From: Planctomycetaceae bacterium
GTDB taxonomy: Bacteria; Planctomycetota; Phycisphaerae; Phycisphaerales; SM1A02
Reading direction: 5' to 3'
NCBI GenBank assembly: GCA_027483065.1
Contig: JAIXVI010000198.1
Location: 1 to 42,160, forward strand
Length of the DNA: 42,160 nt
How positions within the stretch are numbered: position 1 is the stretch's first letter; each line of letters starts with the position of its first letter. Of the stretch, positions 37,786 through 42,160 are shown in pieces. The position numbers and the translations under genes are program-made. The notes beneath the pieces were generated by a model. It was not told where the DNA came from and did not search any database. It worked only from the letters and a program-made list of their open reading frames with translations.

Positions 37786-39306
37786 GTGGTGCCCACGGCC
37801 ACGGTCATCATTCCGAACTACAACAACGGACGCGCGAGTTCGCGTGACGGGAGTCGCGACTTTTTGGGAGCGCTTCTTGAGAACCTCGAAGCGACGCTCT
37901 GGGATGACGCGACCGATCTCGAGATCGTGATTGGCGACGATGGCTCAACCGATGACAGCCTCGCGACCGCGCGCCTCTGGGCCGCGCGGACGTGGACGCG
38001 TGGCCCCCGCACGGGGCAGCCATTTCTGCGTCTTCTCGAGTTTCCGCACTCTGGGGTGCTTTCGAAGGTTTTGAACGCGATCCACGCCGCGACCAAGAGT
38101 GCATTTGTGTGCCGTCTCGACGGCGACATCCTTATCGACACGCCGTGTTGGGTTGCTCGATGTGTGGAGTTGCTCTCGGCGGACCCGCGTGTGGGCGTGG
38201 TCACGGGGCTTCAAAAGCTCCCGGATGGTCGCGTGCACGCGTTTGGTGACGCCATCCTCAGTCCGCTCGGCTATCACCATCTCGGTCAAGGCGCGCGCGA
38301 AGACGAACTGCCCGAAGTACTCGAGGTCGAGCACGCGATGGGCTGCTTCCACGCGTCGCGCCGCGAGGCGATTGCGAGCGTCGGTGGATACGACGAGTCC
38401 GTTTTGCGGGGACAAACGGAAGAACTCGCGATGCGGTTGAATCTCGGTGGTTGGAAAGCACTCGCGACCACGCGTGTGGTGTTCCGGCACTTCCACGCGG
38501 AGCGTCACTGGCGTCCAAACACCGCGGATACCGGTGAAGGTCTCGCGCGGAGCCTTGCGCGATTTCGCGAGAAGTGGGGTGTCGATCGTCTCGCGCCCGA
38601 TCTCGCAGAAGTTTGGCGACGCTACCAAAACACGCCGCTCGTCGAGCGCGCCCGACTTCGTGCGCCCCAGTCATGGAAACCCGAAATGTCGGGCGATCTC
38701 GCGCCGGGACAAGAGTGGCACGAATTTGCGACCAACAGCGAGTTGCAGCGTCAAGTCGCGGCGGAGTTGGCGCTCCTCCGTGAGGGTGGAGCAGGGCGGC
38801 TCGCGATTCTTGGATGTCGCAGCGGATTGACGGCGCTCCTGCGCGCACGTGAGGGCGTTGAAGTCGTGGGAATTGAGGAGAATTCCACGTCGATCGATGC
38901 TGGTCAGGGCTTTCTCGCGCGCGCATCCGTCACAAATGGTTCGATCGATCTCAAGAAAGTCGAACATTTACCCGCAACGGGCGAGGTCGATGGAGCGTTT
39001 GATGTCGTAGGCCTGCTTGACAGCATCGAGCGATGTTGGAATCCTGTAGGGCTCTTAGGGGAAACGAGGCGTCTGCTTCGAACAGGTGGGCTTCTCATTG
39101 TGAGAACCCGTGCTCGTGCAGTGACGCTTGAGGACCGCGGGGAAGCGCTGCATCCATTTGCAGCGCACGAACTACTCCAACTTGTGCGGCATGCAGGTGG
39201 CTTCTCGCCACTCGCAGCGCCAGCGTCCGACGGCATGGGACGCTGGACTTTGCTCGCACGTCGGACAGGTTCGGCGGCACATGCTGTGCACTTTGGCGCG
39301 AGTTGA
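37786..39306 (+). CDS. Family 2 glycosyltransferase with C-terminal methyltransferase-like domain
   Basis: ATVIIPNYNNG...LEIVIGDDGSTDDS...FVCRLDGDILID...EHAMGCFHASRREAI; C-terminal LAILGCRSGLTALL...DVVGLLDSIERCWNPVGLLGETRRLLRTGGLLIV. GTG start. Confidence 0.85.
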   Translation: MVPTATVIIPNYNNGRASSRDGSRDFLGALLENLEATLWDDATDLEIVIGDDGSTDDSLATARLWAARTWTRGPRTGQPFLRLLEFPHSGVLSKVLNAIHAATKSAFVCRLDGDILIDTPCWVARCVELLSADPRVGVVTGLQKLPDGRVHAFGDAILSPLGYHHLGQGAREDELPEVLEVEHAMGCFHASRREAIASVGGYDESVLRGQTEELAMRLNLGGWKALATTRVVFRHFHAERHWRPNTADTGEGLARSLARFREKWGVDRLAPDLAEVWRRYQNTPLVERARLRAPQSWKPEMSGDLAPGQEWHEFATNSELQRQVAAELALLREGGAGRLAILGCRSGLTALLRAREGVEVVGIEENSTSIDAGQGFLARASVTNGSIDLKKVEHLPATGEVDGAFDVVGLLDSIERCWNPVGLLGETRRLLRTGGLLIVRTRARAVTLEDRGEALHPFAAHELLQLVRHAGGFSPLAAPASDGMGRWTLLARRTGSAAHAVHFGAS

Positions 39307-39337
39307 TCGCATTGCGCCGCAGTCGAGTCCTAGACAA

Positions 39338-39961
39338 ATGCCTGATAGCACATCCGAAGCACCGATCTTGCAACTCTCCAAAGCCCAGCATTGGCAGGCT
39401 GTTCGCTTGCCTTTGCGCCTGCGCATTTTCGAAACAGCGCGTCGTCTTGGCGAAGCATCTGTCACCGAACTCGCGCACGCCGTCGGCCTCAACCGAACGG
39501 CGCTGTACTTCCACCTGCGCCACCTCGAGCGCGCCGGACTTCTCGTCTCCCGCGCGGGAGAGGCGACGCCTGGTCGCCGTGGCAAGCGACCTCGCTACTA
39601 CCGCGCGACCGCTGCCGACATCACGTTCCCGCTCGATGGTGACGCGAAGCGAGATCTCCAGCGCGCGTCGGATTTCCTGCGCCCATGGCTCAATGAGAGC
39701 CGTGGCGTGGCGACCGACATGAAGACCGCTGGTGGTCTTTCTGCGAAGCGCATCCTTCTTCAGTGGGAAAATCTCACCGAAGATGAAGTCGCGCGCATCA
39801 AGAGTATCTGCGGCGAGGTGGAGGACATCTTCCGTCGCGCGCGCAATCGCGCGAACAGCACGCGCAAGGCACCCACAGCCTCGCACCATCTCGCGATGGT
39901 CTTCTCGGCTGTGGAAGGCCATGTGATGCCTGGTCCGGACATCAAGTTCAAGGTGAAGTGA
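39338..39961 (+). CDS. Winged-helix (ArsR-like) transcriptional regulator
   Basis: LRLRIFETARRLGEASVTELAHAVGLNRTALYFHLRHLERAGLLVSR...RRGKRPRYYRAT; ATG at 39338 (MPDSTSE). Confidence 0.85.
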   Translation: MPDSTSEAPILQLSKAQHWQAVRLPLRLRIFETARRLGEASVTELAHAVGLNRTALYFHLRHLERAGLLVSRAGEATPGRRGKRPRYYRATAADITFPLDGDAKRDLQRASDFLRPWLNESRGVATDMKTAGGLSAKRILLQWENLTEDEVARIKSICGEVEDIFRRARNRANSTRKAPTASHHLAMVFSAVEGHVMPGPDIKFKVK

Positions 39962-40040
39962 CCCAAGACGACTTAAACCTTGAATGACTCTCGCGATGGC
40001 GAGGTCTCACACGGTTCGCGAACCATCACAACCAACGACA

Positions 40041-40072
40041 ACGACGCCCGGATCTCCGGGCGTCGTTTCTTT
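40041..40072. terminator. Terminator between the convergent wHTH gene and uvrA
   Basis: ACGACGCCCGG-ATCT-CCGGGCGTCGT followed by TTCTTT on plus. Confidence 0.9.
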
Positions 40073-40092
40073 GGTTTTCCGTGCATGCGCAC

Positions 40093-42160
40093 TCAGCGGG
40101 CCGCAAGAAGTGGCTTGAGCCACTTGCCCGTCCAACTGCCTTTCGCGCGCGCGACTTGTTCCGGCGTCCCCGTGGCGACGATGGTGCCGCCGCGATCGCC
40201 GCCTTCTGGTCCTAGGTCGATGATCCAGTCGGCGCACTTCACGACGTCGAGGTTGTGTTCGATCACAACGAGTGTGTGGCCTTTGTCTGCGAGGCGTTCG
40301 AGGACCGACAGCAGGCGCGCAACGTCGGCGAAGTGAAGGCCTGTCGTCGGTTCGTCGAGCACGTACAGCGTTTGCGCGTCGGTGGCGTTTCCGAGTTCCG
40401 TGGCGAGTTTCACGCGTTGCGCTTCACCGCCCGAAAGCGTGGTCGATGCTTGACCGAGTTGGATGTAGCCGAGTCCGACATCACGCAAGCACTCGAGCAT
40501 GCGATGGATCTTGGGATGCGCGTCAAAGAACGTCAGCGCATCTTCGATCGTTGCGTCGAGGACATCGGCGATCGTTCGACCGCGGTAGCGAATATCGAGC
40601 GTTTCGCGTGCGTAGCGCTTGCCTTTGCAAGCTTCGCAGGCGACGAAAACGTCGGGGAGAAAGTGCATTTCGATGCGCTTCACACCTTGGCCTTGGCAGA
40701 CTTCGCATCTTCCGCCTTTCACGTTGAACGAGAAGCGTCCTGGCTCGTAGCCGCGGATTTTCGACTCAGGAACAAGCGACCAAATCTTGCGAATCTCGTC
40801 GAAGATTCCGGTGTAGGTCGCGGGATTCGATCGTGGCGTGCGGCCGATCGGCGATTGATCCACTTCAATGACGCGAGCGATATCGCCAAGACCGGTCACG
40901 CGTCCGTGTGCACCGGGCGCCGTCTTTTCGCCGAGGACGTGTTTCTTCGCCGCTTGCAGCAAGATGTCGTTGACGAGCGTGGACTTGCCGGAGCCGGAAA
41001 CGCCCGTCACGCAGACGAGGCCGCCGAGCGGGAACGCAACATCAATGGCTTGAAGATTGTTCTCCTTCGCGCCCTTGACCACGATCGCACGATCTTCCGA
41101 GAGTTTGCGACGTTTCTTCGGCGTTTCGATTTTCTTGCGGCCGGACAAGTACTCGCCGGTCAAGCTCGTTGGATGCGCGGCGATGCCAGCGAGATCGCCT
41201 TCTGCGACCAGCGTTCCGCCGTGTCGACCGGGGCCCGGTCCGATGTCGACGATCCAATCCGCCGCGCGCATCATGTCTTCGTCGTGCTCGACGACGATCA
41301 CGGTGTTCCCGATATCCGAGAGTCGGCGAAGCGTTGCGATGAGTCGATCGTTGTCGCGCTGGTGAAGTCCGATGGTGGGCTCATCGAGCACGTAGCAAAC
41401 GCCGACAAGCCCCGAGCCCACTTGCGTTGCCAATCGAATGCGCTGCGCTTCGCCGCCCGAGAGTGTGGAACTCGTACGGTCGAGCGAGAGGTACTCAAGT
41501 CCGACCGACGCGAGGAACCCAAGTCGCGCTTCGATCTCTTTCAAAATCGGTGCTGCGATCTGTCGCTCTTCTTTCGAGAGTTGAAGCGACTGCGCGGCCG
41601 CGAGCGCGCGCGAAACCGTCATCGCAGCGAGATCTGCAATCGACAGCGACATGGTGCCGCTCTTCACTTTGACTGCGAGCGCTTCGGTCCGCAGTCGTCG
41701 CCCCATGCAGGTTGGGCAGGGCTTCTGGCTCATGAACGCCATCAACCGTTCGCGCACGGATTCGCTCTCGGTATCCGTCGAGCGACGCTTCAAATGCGGC
41801 AAAACGCCTTCCCATTCGAAGTCGAGCGACACACCCGGCGCGTCGCTTCCCCACATCAGCGCTTGGCGAATCTTCGCGGGCAACTTTTCGTACGGCGTGT
41901 CGATGTCGATCTTCGCGTGGACCCCGAAACTTCGCAGCGCACGCGCGTAGTAGATGTTCATGCGCCGACCGTTCTTCCTCCACGGAAGAATCGCTTCGCG
42001 CAGTGATTTTGACATGTCTGGGACGCAGAGTTCTTCATCGAACTCGTTCACCGTTCCGAGACCTGCGCAGGAAGAGCACGCGCCTTGCGGCGAATTGAAG
42101 CTGAAAAGGCGCGGCTCAAGTTCTTCGAGCGAGCATTGTGGGTGATCGGGGCAAGAGAAC
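40093..42160 (-). CDS. uvrA: Excinuclease ABC subunit A, 5' end truncated by the window edge
   Basis: [79 protein letters not shown]. The frame stays open upstream of the listed ATG to 42160 ([36 protein letters not shown]). Confidence 0.97.
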   Translation of the reverse strand, partial: FSCPDHPQCSLEELEPRLFSFNSPQGACSSCAGLGTVNEFDEELCVPDMSKSLREAILPWRKNGRRMNIYYARALRSFGVHAKIDIDTPYEKLPAKIRQALMWGSDAPGVSLDFEWEGVLPHLKRRSTDTESESVRERLMAFMSQKPCPTCMGRRLRTEALAVKVKSGTMSLSIADLAAMTVSRALAAAQSLQLSKEERQIAAPILKEIEARLGFLASVGLEYLSLDRTSSTLSGGEAQRIRLATQVGSGLVGVCYVLDEPTIGLHQRDNDRLIATLRRLSDIGNTVIVVEHDEDMMRAADWIVDIGPGPGRHGGTLVAEGDLAGIAAHPTSLTGEYLSGRKKIETPKKRRKLSEDRAIVVKGAKENNLQAIDVAFPLGGLVCVTGVSGSGKSTLVNDILLQAAKKHVLGEKTAPGAHGRVTGLGDIARVIEVDQSPIGRTPRSNPATYTGIFDEIRKIWSLVPESKIRGYEPGRFSFNVKGGRCEVCQGQGVKRIEMHFLPDVFVACEACKGKRYARETLDIRYRGRTIADVLDATIEDALTFFDAHPKIHRMLECLRDVGLGYIQLGQASTTLSGGEAQRVKLATELGNATDAQTLYVLDEPTTGLHFADVARLLSVLERLADKGHTLVVIEHNLDVVKCADWIIDLGPEGGDRGGTIVATGTPEQVARAKGSWTGKWLKPLLAAR

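Noticed and set aside
40255-42006. 583-aa plus-strand ORF
   Set aside because: Antisense to uvrA, which has full motif support.
1-42160. CRISPR array, IS element, prophage, tRNA or rRNA genes
   Set aside because: No regularly spaced repeats, transposase or integrase motifs, or T-arm consensus noticed on reading. A tRNAscan/ISEScan run would be needed to exclude them formally.

Overview
The window looks like ordinary chromosomal DNA from a high-GC bacterium, probably Planctomycetota/Phycisphaerae-like. That placement is an inference from gene content and protein style and has not been tested. It carries about 27 closely packed genes, mostly housekeeping. In order: DUF1573 lipoprotein, TauE/SafE permease, 3D-domain protein, YifB/ComM ATPase, PutA, GT4 glycosyltransferase, a hypothetical protein, PrmC, PAS-GAF-REC protein, Gld-type ABC exporter (3 genes), RibD, SpoIIE-type phosphatase, EF-G, RNase HII-like protein, MnmA, class I aldolase, P1B-type ATPase, GpsA, HPr, EIIA-Ntr, HPF/RaiA, DUF502, HExxH+PDZ protein, PurN, hotdog thioesterase, GT2-methyltransferase fusion, wHTH regulator and UvrA (5' truncated by the window edge). 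I found no CRISPR array, recognisable IS element, tRNA, rRNA or obvious defence island. Items worth a second look: a hairpin-rich stretch at about 66-400 ending in a minus-strand terminator (unidentified ncRNA or leader), a PAS/GAF/REC protein with a HisKA-like segment lacking the histidine and no ATPase domain, a divergent RNase HII-like protein coupled to mnmA, a P-type ATPase with CPG in place of CPC, a 73-aa insertion in PrmC, a 10-bp hairpin next to the aldolase start codon, and several short tandem repeats. I do not see strong evidence for a wholly new system.
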